From positions 62,001 to 126,000 of the forward strand of contig CAKVCK010000004.1 in NCBI GenBank assembly GCA_934725575.1: a DNA stretch of 64,000 bases. The letters are read 5' to 3'. The notes beneath the pieces were generated by a model. It was not told the DNA's origin and ran no database searches. It saw nothing but the letters and a program-made list of their open reading frames with translations. Positions within the stretch are counted from its first letter, which is position 1, and the number at the start of each line of letters is the position of its first letter. Positions 17,183 through 24,157 of this stretch are shown here, piece by piece. Source of the stretch: an uncultured Bacteroidales bacterium. GTDB lineage: Bacteria > Bacteroidota > Bacteroidia > Bacteroidales > UBA932. The position numbers were made by a program, and so were the translations under genes.

Positions 17183-17805
17183 TGCACATAGGAATAGCAG
17201 GCAACATAGGCAGCGGCAAGACCACCCTGACGAGGATGCTCTCCGCCCATTACGGATGGACACCGAAGTACGAGTCGGTGACATACAATCCATATCTGGA
17301 GGACTACTACAAGGACATCCCCCGCTGGTCGTACAATCTGGAGACATATTTCCTCGCCCAGAGGTTCAAGGACGTGCTGGAGATAGCCAAGAGCAAGGAC
17401 GTGATCATCCAGGACAGGACGCTCTTCGAGGGCGTGCACATCTTCGTAGCCAACAACTATGCGATGGGCAACCTCACCAAGCGCGACTACGAGACCTACA
17501 TGGATCTCTTCAACGTGATGGCTGCCACCGTCCGCAAGCCCGACCTGCTGATCTACCTCAAATCATCGGTGCCTCACCTCGTGGCGCAGATCCAGAAGCG
17601 CGGCCGCGACTACGAGCAGACGATGAGCCTTGAATATCTCAGCGGCCTGAACGACCGTTACGACAAGTGGATCAATGAATATGACGGCAAGGTCCTGACC
17701 ATCGAGACCGATGACCTCGACTTCGAAAACCGCCCCGAGGACTTCGCCTCCATCACCGACAGGATCGACGCTGAGCTCTACGGACTTTTCCCATTGGAAA
17801 AATAA
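17182..17805 (+). CDS. Deoxynucleoside kinase, copy 1
   Basis: A 207-residue dNK-family kinase that phosphorylates a deoxynucleoside for salvage. P-loop GNIGSGKTTL (7-16), DRTLFEG with the arginine after the substrate helix, and LKSSVPHLVAQIQKRGRDYE, which matches the LID region. It is closely similar to the next gene (17884-18519), so the two look like a tandem duplication, perhaps specialised for dAdo and dGuo as in other bacteria with paired dNKs. The start overlaps the upstream stop by one base. Confidence 0.88.
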   Translation: MHIGIAGNIGSGKTTLTRMLSAHYGWTPKYESVTYNPYLEDYYKDIPRWSYNLETYFLAQRFKDVLEIAKSKDVIIQDRTLFEGVHIFVANNYAMGNLTKRDYETYMDLFNVMAATVRKPDLLIYLKSSVPHLVAQIQKRGRDYEQTMSLEYLSGLNDRYDKWINEYDGKVLTIETDDLDFENRPEDFASITDRIDAELYGLFPLEK

Positions 17806-17816
17806 TGTTATTTTTG
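17786..17816 (+). promoter_or_regulatory. Promoter within/after dNK 1 driving dNK 2
   Basis: A T-rich TTTT (17786-17789) and TATTTTTG (17809-17816), spaced 19 bases. The -7 element begins just past the stop of copy 1 and lies 68 bases before the ATG of copy 2. Confidence 0.45.
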
Positions 17817-17883
17817 TAGGGAACTGTTTTTGAATATGAACGGTTTCCGGACAGCAAAACAGAACAAAATAAACATCAAGGAT

Positions 17884-18519
17884 ATGCACATCGCGATAGC
17901 AGGCAACATAGGCAGTGGCAAGACCACCCTGACAAAGATGCTGGCGGCCCATTACGGCTGGACTCCGAAGTTCGAATCGGTTGACTTCAATCCCTATCTT
18001 TCTGATTTCTATGCTGATATGGAACGTTGGTCGTTCAACCTCCAGATCTATTTCCTGAACAAAAGGTTCAAGGATGTCGTGGACATCTCAAGATGCAGCG
18101 ATGTCATCATCCAGGACAGGACAATCTACGAGGACGCGCGCATATTCGCCCCGAACCTTCACGATATGGGATTGATGAGCACCCGCGATTTCGAAAACTA
18201 CTCGGATCTCTTCGACCTTATGATGTCGCTGGTCAGCAAGCCGGACCTTCTGATCTACCTGAAATCCACCATTCCTAATCTGGTGGCGCAGATTCAGAAG
18301 AGAGGCAGGGAATATGAAAGCAGCATCCGCATCGACTACCTCACGGGCCTCAACAAGCGCTATGACGATTGGATCTCCAAATATGACGGACATCTTCTGG
18401 TCATCGATGTGGACAACATCAAGTTTGAGAACCGTCCGGAGGACTTCCAGACCGTCACCGACAAGATAGACGCCGAACTCTTCGGCCTCTTCCCGGAGGT
18501 CAGACAGATTGATGAATAA
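17884..18519 (+). CDS. Deoxynucleoside kinase, copy 2
   Basis: 211 residues from MHIAIAGNIGSGKTTL, aligned with the start of copy 1. A longer frame starting at 17830 is rejected because its extra 18 residues have no match in copy 1 and fall in the leader. The P-loop, DRTIYED and LKSTIPNLVAQIQKRGREYE motifs are kept. It is probably separately promoted (TATTTTTG at 17809-17816) and followed by a terminator at 18526. Confidence 0.87.
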   Translation: MHIAIAGNIGSGKTTLTKMLAAHYGWTPKFESVDFNPYLSDFYADMERWSFNLQIYFLNKRFKDVVDISRCSDVIIQDRTIYEDARIFAPNLHDMGLMSTRDFENYSDLFDLMMSLVSKPDLLIYLKSTIPNLVAQIQKRGREYESSIRIDYLTGLNKRYDDWISKYDGHLLVIDVDNIKFENRPEDFQTVTDKIDAELFGLFPEVRQIDE

Positions 18520-18525
18520 TGACTT

Positions 18526-18554
18526 AGCGGCAAGGAATAAACCGCCGCTGTTTT
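18526..18554 (+). terminator. Terminator after dNK 2
   Basis: AGCGGC (18526-18531) pairs with GCCGCT (18544-18549), followed by GTTTTGG. Confidence 0.6.
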
Positions 18555-18583
18555 GGTAAAGATAATTTTAACGATTACATAGT

Positions 18584-20488
18584 ATGTCAGCTACAAGACC
18601 GACAATCATCGAGTTCGTGGAGAAATATACCCACGAATACTCTACGCACGTGTTCCTCCGCGAGAAAGTGGATGAAAAGTGGACCGAGACATCATTCGAG
18701 CAGACCCGCAAGGAAGGCTACCGCATCGCGGCCGGCCTGATGGCCATGGGACTCAACAAGGGCGAGAGGGTCTCTCTCCTTTCAGAGGGAAGGAACATGT
18801 GGATCCTTTCCGAGTTGGGAATACTCTACGCCGGCGGCGTGAGCGTCCCGCTCTCCATCAAGCTTGAGGAAAGCAATGACCTGACTTTCAGGATCCAGCA
18901 TTCCGAGTCCAGGTTCGTGATCGTTTCCGGACAGCAACTCCCGAAGATCCGCAGGATAATCTCACAGCTGGACTGCGTGGAGAAGGTCATCGTGCTGGAT
19001 GACGAACCTGCGGCGAACGCCAAGGAGGTCTCGATGGAATGGGTACAGGCCCTCGGCGACAGCTACCTGTTCGGCCACAAGGCCGAGTTCGAGGAACGCT
19101 ACAAATCCGTACAGCCGGATGACTACGCCACGATCAGCTACACTTCCGGCACCACAGCCGACCCGAAGGGTGTTCTTCTGACCCACCGCAACTACACGGC
19201 GAACGTGGAGCAGGCTCATTCCGTGATCGGAGTCAAGCCTGATTCCACGATGCTCATCATCCTGCCTCTTGACCACTGCTTCGCGCACGTGGCCGGATTC
19301 TACACGATGATGTCCTATTGCAGCAGCATCGCCACCGTGCCTGTCGGAGCCAACCCGCTCGCCACGCTCAGGAATATTCCTATAGCGATCAAGGAGGTCC
19401 GTCCGCACGTGATGCTGTCAGTGCCGGCGCTTGCCCGCAACTTCAAGAAGAACGTCGAGACCACGATCCACAAGCAGGGACCGAAGGTCGAGAAGCTCTA
19501 CAACTACGCCCTCAACCTCGCTATCTCCTACAATAAGGAATATTACAACCGAGGCGGCATCCTACAGCTTTGGAAGAAACCGTTGATGGCCTTGTTCGAC
19601 AAGATCATATTCAAGAAAGTCAGAGAGGGATTCGGCGGCAGGATGGAGTTCTTCGTGGGCGGCGGCGCGCTTCTGGACATCGAGCTTCAGAGGTACTTCT
19701 GCGCCATCGGCATTCCTATGTTCCAAGGCTACGGCGTGTCCGAGGCGACCCCTATCATCTCCGCCAACTCGACCGGCCACGCTATGTTCGGCTCTTCGGG
19801 CCGTGTCGTGAAGCCGCTTGACATCAAGATCTGCGACGACAACGGCAAGGAGGTTCCGCTCCGCACCAAGGGCGAGATCGTGGTGCGCGGCGAGAATGTG
19901 ATGGCTGGCTACTGGAAGAACCCTCAAGGGACGGCGGAGGCTCTGCGCGACGGTTGGCTGCACACCGGCGACATGGGCTATATGTATGATAGTGAATATC
20001 TTTACGTTGTCGGCCGCTTCAAGTCTCTGCTGATCTCATCCGACGGAGAGAAATACAGTCCGGAAGGATTCGAGGATTCTTTGACTGACGGCTCAAAGTA
20101 CATCGAGCAGGTCATCCTGCACAACAATCAGGACCCTTATACCATCGTGCTGATTGTTCCTGCCAAGGACGCTCTCAAGGAATATGTTTCCTCAAAGGGA
20201 TTGGATCCTTCGTCGCGTGAGGGCAAGGAGGCGATGCTGAAGAAGATCCAGGAAGAGATTGATTCCTACAAGAAGGGCGGCTCACACGAGGGTATGTTCC
20301 CGGAGAGGTGGCTGCCGGCCGCCGTGGCTGTGCTTCCAGAGCCTTTCACCGAGCAGAATGGATTGGTTAACAGCACGATGAAGATTGTCCGTGGCAAGGT
20401 CGAGAAGCACTACGCCGACCGCATCGAGTACGCCTACACTGCCGAGGGCAAGAACCTTCTCAACGAGAAGAATATCGAGAGCCTTTAG
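18584..20488 (+). CDS. Long-chain fatty acid-CoA ligase (AMP-binding)
   Basis: A 634-residue acyl-adenylate-forming enzyme that activates long-chain fatty acids with ATP and CoA. The AMP-binding signature YTSGTTADPKGVLLTH lies near 186-201, the A5 region is GYGVSEATPII, and the adenylate motif is LHTGDMGYM; the C-terminal part carries GRFKSLLISSDGEKYSPE. Length and motifs fit the bacterial FadD/FAA1-type group. It stands alone between the dNK terminator and the repeat island; a GTCACT-type repeat starts 11 bases past its stop. Confidence 0.92.
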   Translation: MSATRPTIIEFVEKYTHEYSTHVFLREKVDEKWTETSFEQTRKEGYRIAAGLMAMGLNKGERVSLLSEGRNMWILSELGILYAGGVSVPLSIKLEESNDLTFRIQHSESRFVIVSGQQLPKIRRIISQLDCVEKVIVLDDEPAANAKEVSMEWVQALGDSYLFGHKAEFEERYKSVQPDDYATISYTSGTTADPKGVLLTHRNYTANVEQAHSVIGVKPDSTMLIILPLDHCFAHVAGFYTMMSYCSSIATVPVGANPLATLRNIPIAIKEVRPHVMLSVPALARNFKKNVETTIHKQGPKVEKLYNYALNLAISYNKEYYNRGGILQLWKKPLMALFDKIIFKKVREGFGGRMEFFVGGGALLDIELQRYFCAIGIPMFQGYGVSEATPIISANSTGHAMFGSSGRVVKPLDIKICDDNGKEVPLRTKGEIVVRGENVMAGYWKNPQGTAEALRDGWLHTGDMGYMYDSEYLYVVGRFKSLLISSDGEKYSPEGFEDSLTDGSKYIEQVILHNNQDPYTIVLIVPAKDALKEYVSSKGLDPSSREGKEAMLKKIQEEIDSYKKGGSHEGMFPERWLPAAVAVLPEPFTEQNGLVNSTMKIVRGKVEKHYADRIEYAYTAEGKNLLNEKNIESL

Positions 20489-20498
20489 TGTCAGCCTG

Positions 20499-20521
20499 GT
20501 CACTGAGCCAGTCGAAGTGAA
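20499..20521. repeat. GTCACTGAGCC palindromic repeat (REP-like)
   Basis: GTCACTGAGCC, a short centre, then TCGAAGTGA. The arms GTCACT/AGTGA(A) pair. Same family as the copies at 23980-24060, 50285-50307 and 61566-61591. Confidence 0.7.
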
Positions 20522-20545
20522 GTTATACTGAATCCACCATAAAGG

Positions 20546-20618
20546 ATAGGCGATACCCCGCTCGACCAGAATTTTGCACGTTACCAAAATTCTTGGGTCG
20601 AGCGGGGTATCCGCCTAT
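20546..20618. terminator. Very long hairpin after the acyl-CoA ligase
   Basis: The arms 20546-20576 and 20585-20618 form about 31 base pairs with only two small bulges around an 8-base loop; the centre of the arms is ATACCCCGCTCGACC and its complement. It is far longer than a normal terminator and may be a mobile palindrome acting as one. Confidence 0.6.
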
Positions 20619-20679
20619 AGATAAGGCCTTTGTATAATACATTGCAAATGCGTCCCTGCTATCCCATTTCGTATCTCGC

Positions 20680-20840
20680 TTGGTACCCCAAAGGAGCCTT
20701 TTGTGTGCCGAATTCTGCCGTTGGATCGTTTGGCACCCCAGAGATGCCTTTCGTGTACCGAAGCGATTCCGTTCCGCATTTCGTACCTCAAAAGGCACTT
20801 TTGTGTACCAAATGTGACCGTTAGCCAGGTTGGTACATAC
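20680..20840. repeat. Period-50 array of hairpin repeats
   Basis: Three palindromic units of 33-34 bases (20680-20712, 20729-20762, 20779-20812) and a fourth partial one (20830-20840) start 49, 50 and 51 bases apart. Each reads roughly TTGGTACCcCAAAAGG, short centre, CCTTTTGtGTACCAAA and folds on itself. The 16-17 base spacers all contain CCGTT. There is no reading frame and no cas gene. Confidence 0.75.
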
Positions 20841-20888
20841 ATCATAAGCGCTTTTCTTGTTCCGCTATAGAAAAGAAATTCCGGACTT

Positions 20889-20922
20889 TTTGAACTACTT
20901 TATTCTAAAATTACTATTTTTG
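20889..20922 (+). promoter_or_regulatory. Promoter of the GH53 gene
   Basis: TTTG (20889-20892), 22 bases, TATTTTTG (20915-20922); 26 bases before the ATG at 20949. Confidence 0.65.
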
Positions 20923-20948
20923 GAGAGAAGAACTTTTTTGATGTGATT

Positions 20949-22106
20949 ATGAGTGCTTTATATTCCCGTTTTATGATCTTGGCCGCTTCTGCGCTTGCGG
21001 CTTTCGTGTTGTTTGTCGGCTGCGGTGGCTCTGGTAACGAAAAGAAAGATGAACCGGAGGCACCTCCTGTAGAGGAGGTGGCTTTCGCGCGTGGCGCTGA
21101 CATCGGATGGGCTTCAGAGATGGAATATGATATGGCTCACAATCCATCCAGGATCAATGGTTCGGCCTTCAAGGATTCCAAAGGGAACACTGGTTTATTT
21201 CCCGTGCTGAAGGGTGCAGGCATCAACGCCATTCGTCTCCGTGTTTGGGTCAAGCCGGAGGATGCCAATGGTTGGAGCGGCAGGGATGATGTTGTGAATA
21301 TGGCCAAGCGGGCCACCGAAGCGGGAATGTCGGTGATGATTGATTTCCACTACAGTGACTTCTTCGCTGATCCTCAACGTCAGAACACACCAACTGATTG
21401 GGTCGGCCTCGATTTGAAAGGTCTTTCCGCAAAGGTCTCCGAGCACACTAAAGATGTTTTGGCAGCCTTGAAATCTGCCGGAGTGACTCCACTTTGGGTT
21501 CAGGTCGGTAACGAGACACGCCCTGGGATGCTTTGGGAAACCGGTCGGCTATACAATGACAAGGGCGAGATCGCAGGCGGCTGGAAGAACTATGCCGTGC
21601 TTACCAATGCTGGCTACGATGCCGTCAAGGCAATATTCCCTAACGCTCAAGTGATTGTCCACATTGACAACGCCTATCAGGATAACACGTGGTTCTTCGA
21701 CAAGCTCAAGGCCAACGGTGGCAAGTTCGATATGATCGGTCTTTCGCACTACCCTATGACCAATTCCCAAATGACCTGGAAGGCTATGAATTCCGCAGCC
21801 ATTCTGAATATCAAGTCTCTGGCTGCCAAGTATGGCTGCAAGGTAATGGTCTGTGAGGTCGGCGTGAGGGACACTGCCGAGGATCTCGCCACCTCAACCC
21901 AGTGTATGACTGAATTTATGAGTTCCGTGAAGTCTCTGTCCGTCTGCGCCGGAGTATTCTACTGGGAGCCGCAGGTTGACGGCAAGTGGAGACCTGCCAT
22001 CTACGAGAAAGCGGATCGCAACTGGGGAGCCTACAATATGGGAGCCTTCACCTCCGATGGCTCGGCACTCACCCCGACATCCATCCTCGCTCCGTTCGCC
22101 GAATAG
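20949..22106 (+). CDS. GH53 arabinogalactan endo-beta-1,4-galactanase, lipoprotein
   Basis: A 385-residue surface or periplasmic lipoprotein (lipobox FVGCGG, Cys25) with a complete GH53 barrel. It cleaves beta-1,4-galactan side chains of pectin. FARGADIGWASEMEY opens the domain; the acid/base Glu is in QVGNETRPGMLW (about Glu189) and the nucleophile in MVCEVGVRD (about Glu303). The ATG at 20949 is chosen over an in-frame GTG two codons upstream. No SusC/SusD pair is nearby, so the galactanase stands alone between two repeat arrays. Confidence 0.92.
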   Translation: MSALYSRFMILAASALAAFVLFVGCGGSGNEKKDEPEAPPVEEVAFARGADIGWASEMEYDMAHNPSRINGSAFKDSKGNTGLFPVLKGAGINAIRLRVWVKPEDANGWSGRDDVVNMAKRATEAGMSVMIDFHYSDFFADPQRQNTPTDWVGLDLKGLSAKVSEHTKDVLAALKSAGVTPLWVQVGNETRPGMLWETGRLYNDKGEIAGGWKNYAVLTNAGYDAVKAIFPNAQVIVHIDNAYQDNTWFFDKLKANGGKFDMIGLSHYPMTNSQMTWKAMNSAAILNIKSLAAKYGCKVMVCEVGVRDTAEDLATSTQCMTEFMSSVKSLSVCAGVFYWEPQVDGKWRPAIYEKADRNWGAYNMGAFTSDGSALTPTSILAPFAE

Positions 22107-22187
22107 TCGCCCATTCCTACTTCCGTGGTTCGACTTCCTGGAATTGTGAACAATAACTGCTTGAAAACAAGATAATAAGCTGTTTCC

Positions 22188-22209
22188 CTTTAGTGACTTT
22201 CAACTAAAG
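22188..22209. repeat. RAYT-array hairpin A
   Basis: CTTTAGT (22188-22194), 8-base loop, ACTAAAG (22203-22209). Confidence 0.7.
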
Positions 22210-22309
22210 ATGCACCTTTAATCAGTTGTAATTCAAGAGTTTGTTTGCCACTGTTTGATAATAAACGAGTGTGGCGTAACACTTTGATAAAGAGAATTGT
22301 ACGATGCTG

Positions 22310-22333
22310 CCTTTAGTGGAGTTTGACTAAAGG
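22310..22333. repeat. RAYT-array hairpin B, overlapping the transposase stop codon
   Basis: CCTTTAGT (22310-22317), 8-base loop, ACTAAAGG (22326-22333). It starts 122 bases after hairpin A. The right arm contains the last codons and stop of the transposase gene. Confidence 0.75.
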
Positions 22334-23292
22334 TAATCGCTCTGAGCCTTGTGCCTCAACGGTTTACATTCCACAGATTCAATCCGCAGAAATTTTCGGG
22401 CGTGATTGATACTGACATCACAGGCGGAGACCAGCTCGTTTAGGTAATCGATTCGTGCCTCGGCCGTAAGCTTCAGTACATCCTCGATGCCCGAGAACCG
22501 TTTGTCTGATGCCAGATGATGCGTCATTTTCCTGTAAGCCGCTCCGGAATGAGGATCGTGCGGCTCACGGATCTCATATTCACTGCCAGTATTACTGCCG
22601 AAAGCGGTGAGCATATTCCCATAACTGCCGTAGTAGCCGAGCGCCCGCTTGAAATCGATGATTGAATATTCCCTTGCAATGAAATCAATCAGCTGCATCT
22701 TCTCGCTCATATTCAGTGATTTGAATAGGTCATCAAGCACTTCGTATGTGAGCGACCTTTGGTGGGTATGAAGTGTCCTGACCTTCGCCACTGCCTTCCT
22801 CATCCCGACCGAAGCCTCCCGCAAGATAAGTTTCTCTGAATATGGATGATCGGAGTCAGCATAAGCCAGAAAGTTCCAATGCCATTCCTCCGCCCGCTTG
22901 CAGATTCGGTCTTCAACCGGATTGTTGTAGAGGTAGGCGAGCGAGGTCCTGACCTGTTTGTCTCCACGTTTGTTAGAGAGCCCGAATGTAGTGAAGAGTC
23001 TTCCTGTCAAACCGTGTCTGGCATTGTAGGCCTTGGAGAACTTGGAACAGAACTCCTGAATGAACCGCGCCACAGTCTTGTGATCCTCGGCCTCGACCAG
23101 TATGTGAATATGATTGTACATCAGGCAGAGTCCCAACACCCGGACTTTGTGCTTGACTGCCATCAGTGAGAAAATCGTGAAGAACACAAGTGAGTCCTTT
23201 ACGTTGTAGAACACCACGAATCCGGACCGCGCTCTCTGGAAGATATGCCCGACCGCACCCCTCTGGTAAATCATTCGCCTCAAACGAGCCAT
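22327..23292 (-). CDS. REP-associated tyrosine transposase (RAYT, Y1_Tnp/IS200-like)
   Basis: A 321-residue HUH-superfamily protein. CLMYNHIHILVE (about 56-67) carries the His61-x-His63 metal pair, and LYNNPVEDRI is the conserved segment near 120-130 of Y1 transposases. An additional C-terminal region (about 150-321) is common in Bacteroidota members. No inverted terminal repeats or TnpB are seen; instead the gene lies inside a tandem array of hairpins, the setting of domesticated TnpA-REP proteins that act on REP palindromes. A likely minus-strand promoter (TTTTG, 20 bases, TATCTTGC) lies about 40 bases upstream. The catalytic Tyr was not assigned. Confidence 0.85.
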   Translation of the reverse strand: MARLRRMIYQRGAVGHIFQRARSGFVVFYNVKDSLVFFTIFSLMAVKHKVRVLGLCLMYNHIHILVEAEDHKTVARFIQEFCSKFSKAYNARHGLTGRLFTTFGLSNKRGDKQVRTSLAYLYNNPVEDRICKRAEEWHWNFLAYADSDHPYSEKLILREASVGMRKAVAKVRTLHTHQRSLTYEVLDDLFKSLNMSEKMQLIDFIAREYSIIDFKRALGYYGSYGNMLTAFGSNTGSEYEIREPHDPHSGAAYRKMTHHLASDKRFSGIEDVLKLTAEARIDYLNELVSACDVSINHARKFLRIESVECKPLRHKAQSDYL

Positions 23293-23340
23293 AATTCAAT
23301 AATTTAAGTTGGTCAATATGTTGGCAGCAAGATAGGTATT

Positions 23341-23348
23341 TATCTTTG
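23341..23348 (+). promoter_or_regulatory. -7 element reading rightward into the hairpin array
   Basis: TATCTTTG on the plus strand, divergent from the transposase promoter. Transcription from here would run through three GAATATG copies and hairpins C to F. Confidence 0.4.
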
Positions 23349-23482
23349 CAATTCCAAAAGAAATTCAAAGCCTGAATATGAGCCTGAATATGTCTGAATA
23401 TGAATGTGCCGCAAATCCCGTGTGGAATCTTTTCTTTCGCGTGGTCGATAACTGTATGACAATCATTAAAATGACAGGTTCC

Positions 23483-23504
23483 CTTTGGGCGGTTTAAACT
23501 AAAG
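23483..23504. repeat. RAYT-array hairpin C
   Basis: CTTTGG (23483-23488) pairs with CTAAAG (23499-23504) using one G-U pair, loop 10 bases. Confidence 0.55.
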
Positions 23505-23604
23505 AGAAGAGGCTAATATCTTGATATTGAGAGTTTTGCCTCTCACTTGTTGATTACCAATGCGTGGCGTGTAATATTTTGTGAATGAAAATGTTAAGTA
23601 CCTC

Positions 23605-23628
23605 TCTTTAGTGCAGACTTGCTAAAGA
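23605..23628. repeat. RAYT-array hairpin D
   Basis: TCTTTAGT (23605-23612), 8-base loop, GCTAAAGA (23621-23628); one U-G pair next to the loop. 122 bases after hairpin C. Confidence 0.7.
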
Positions 23629-23725
23629 AAGATTATCAAGTCGCTACAACTCAACGCCTTGTGTGGCACTTATTGATAATCAGTCGGTGGCGATTAATGT
23701 TTTGATAATGAATCTGATGACATTA

Positions 23726-23753
23726 TCCCTTTGGTTAGAATCGACCAAAGGGA
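23726..23753. repeat. RAYT-array hairpin E
   Basis: TCCCTTTGGT (23726-23735), 8-base loop, ACCAAAGGGA (23744-23753), a perfect 10-bp stem whose changes from hairpin D are compensated on both arms. 121 bases after D. Confidence 0.75.
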
Positions 23754-23844
23754 TTTGACGTTTTGCTTGAAGATGAATCCGTTATCGTTGACGGATTCCT
23801 TTGTTGTCAAGGCGGTTTCCTCACCGGGTATCAGCGAAAAACGA

Positions 23845-23876
23845 TTATCCTTCCACCGGAAAGGGCGGAAGGATAA
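23845..23876. repeat. RAYT-array hairpin F
   Basis: TTATCCTTCC (23845-23854) pairs perfectly with GGAAGGATAA (23867-23876), loop 12 bases. 119 bases after E; the stem sequence is new but the position is kept. Confidence 0.7.
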
Positions 23877-23983
23877 CGCATTGTTTGATATTCATAATTA
23901 GTTGACCTTCAAGTGAGCCGAGGCCTGTTCCCTGCAGTTTGACTTTGGTGGCCAATCGCGGGTTATGTCTTTGATTCCGATGG

Positions 23984-24058
23984 CTGTCACCTCGGTGGGC
24001 TCAGTGACCGTTGTCTTCATTGGTCTTGTGGCTGTCACCTCAACGGGCTCCGTGGCTG
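23984..24058. repeat. Two GTCAC(T)-type REP-like repeats
   Basis: GGCTGTCACCTCGGTGGGCT and GGCTGTCACCTCAACGGGCT, each followed by C, then (A/C)GTG(A/G)C, 46 bases apart. On the minus strand they read GTCACTGAGCC..., as in dnaX. Confidence 0.7.
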
Positions 24059-24157
24059 GAAAGTAGCTGGATTTCAGTACTTTGGTAGACACACGACAGG
24101 AACATCGTCTCTTTGGCGGGCATTTATAGACCGTGCTCTCGGAAGGTCGTGATGCTT

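Larger units (their letters stand above)
23293..24157. other. Gene-free spacer: hairpin array and REP-like repeats
   Basis: Contains hairpins C to F in units of about 121 bases, each pair separated by a conserved block (TTGAT.A..., then TGGCG, then TAA..(T)TTTG). Right of it, two GTCACC/GGGCTC repeats (about 23984-24012 and 24030-24058) belong to the GTCACTGAGCC family. A minus-strand open frame (23898-24209) is only a translation of these repeats. A 39-codon frame starts at 23378 (MSLNMSEYECAANP...) behind the rightward -7 element; its reality is doubtful. Confidence 0.65.

Noticed and set aside
20680..20840. CRISPR array
   Set aside because: Spacers are 16-17 bases with a shared CCGTT core, repeats are diverged palindromes and no cas genes are present.
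22188..23876. CRISPR or ordinary insertion sequence
   Set aside because: Units of about 121 bp do not fit CRISPR, and the transposase lacks terminal inverted repeats and TnpB; a RAYT with REP-like units explains the layout better.
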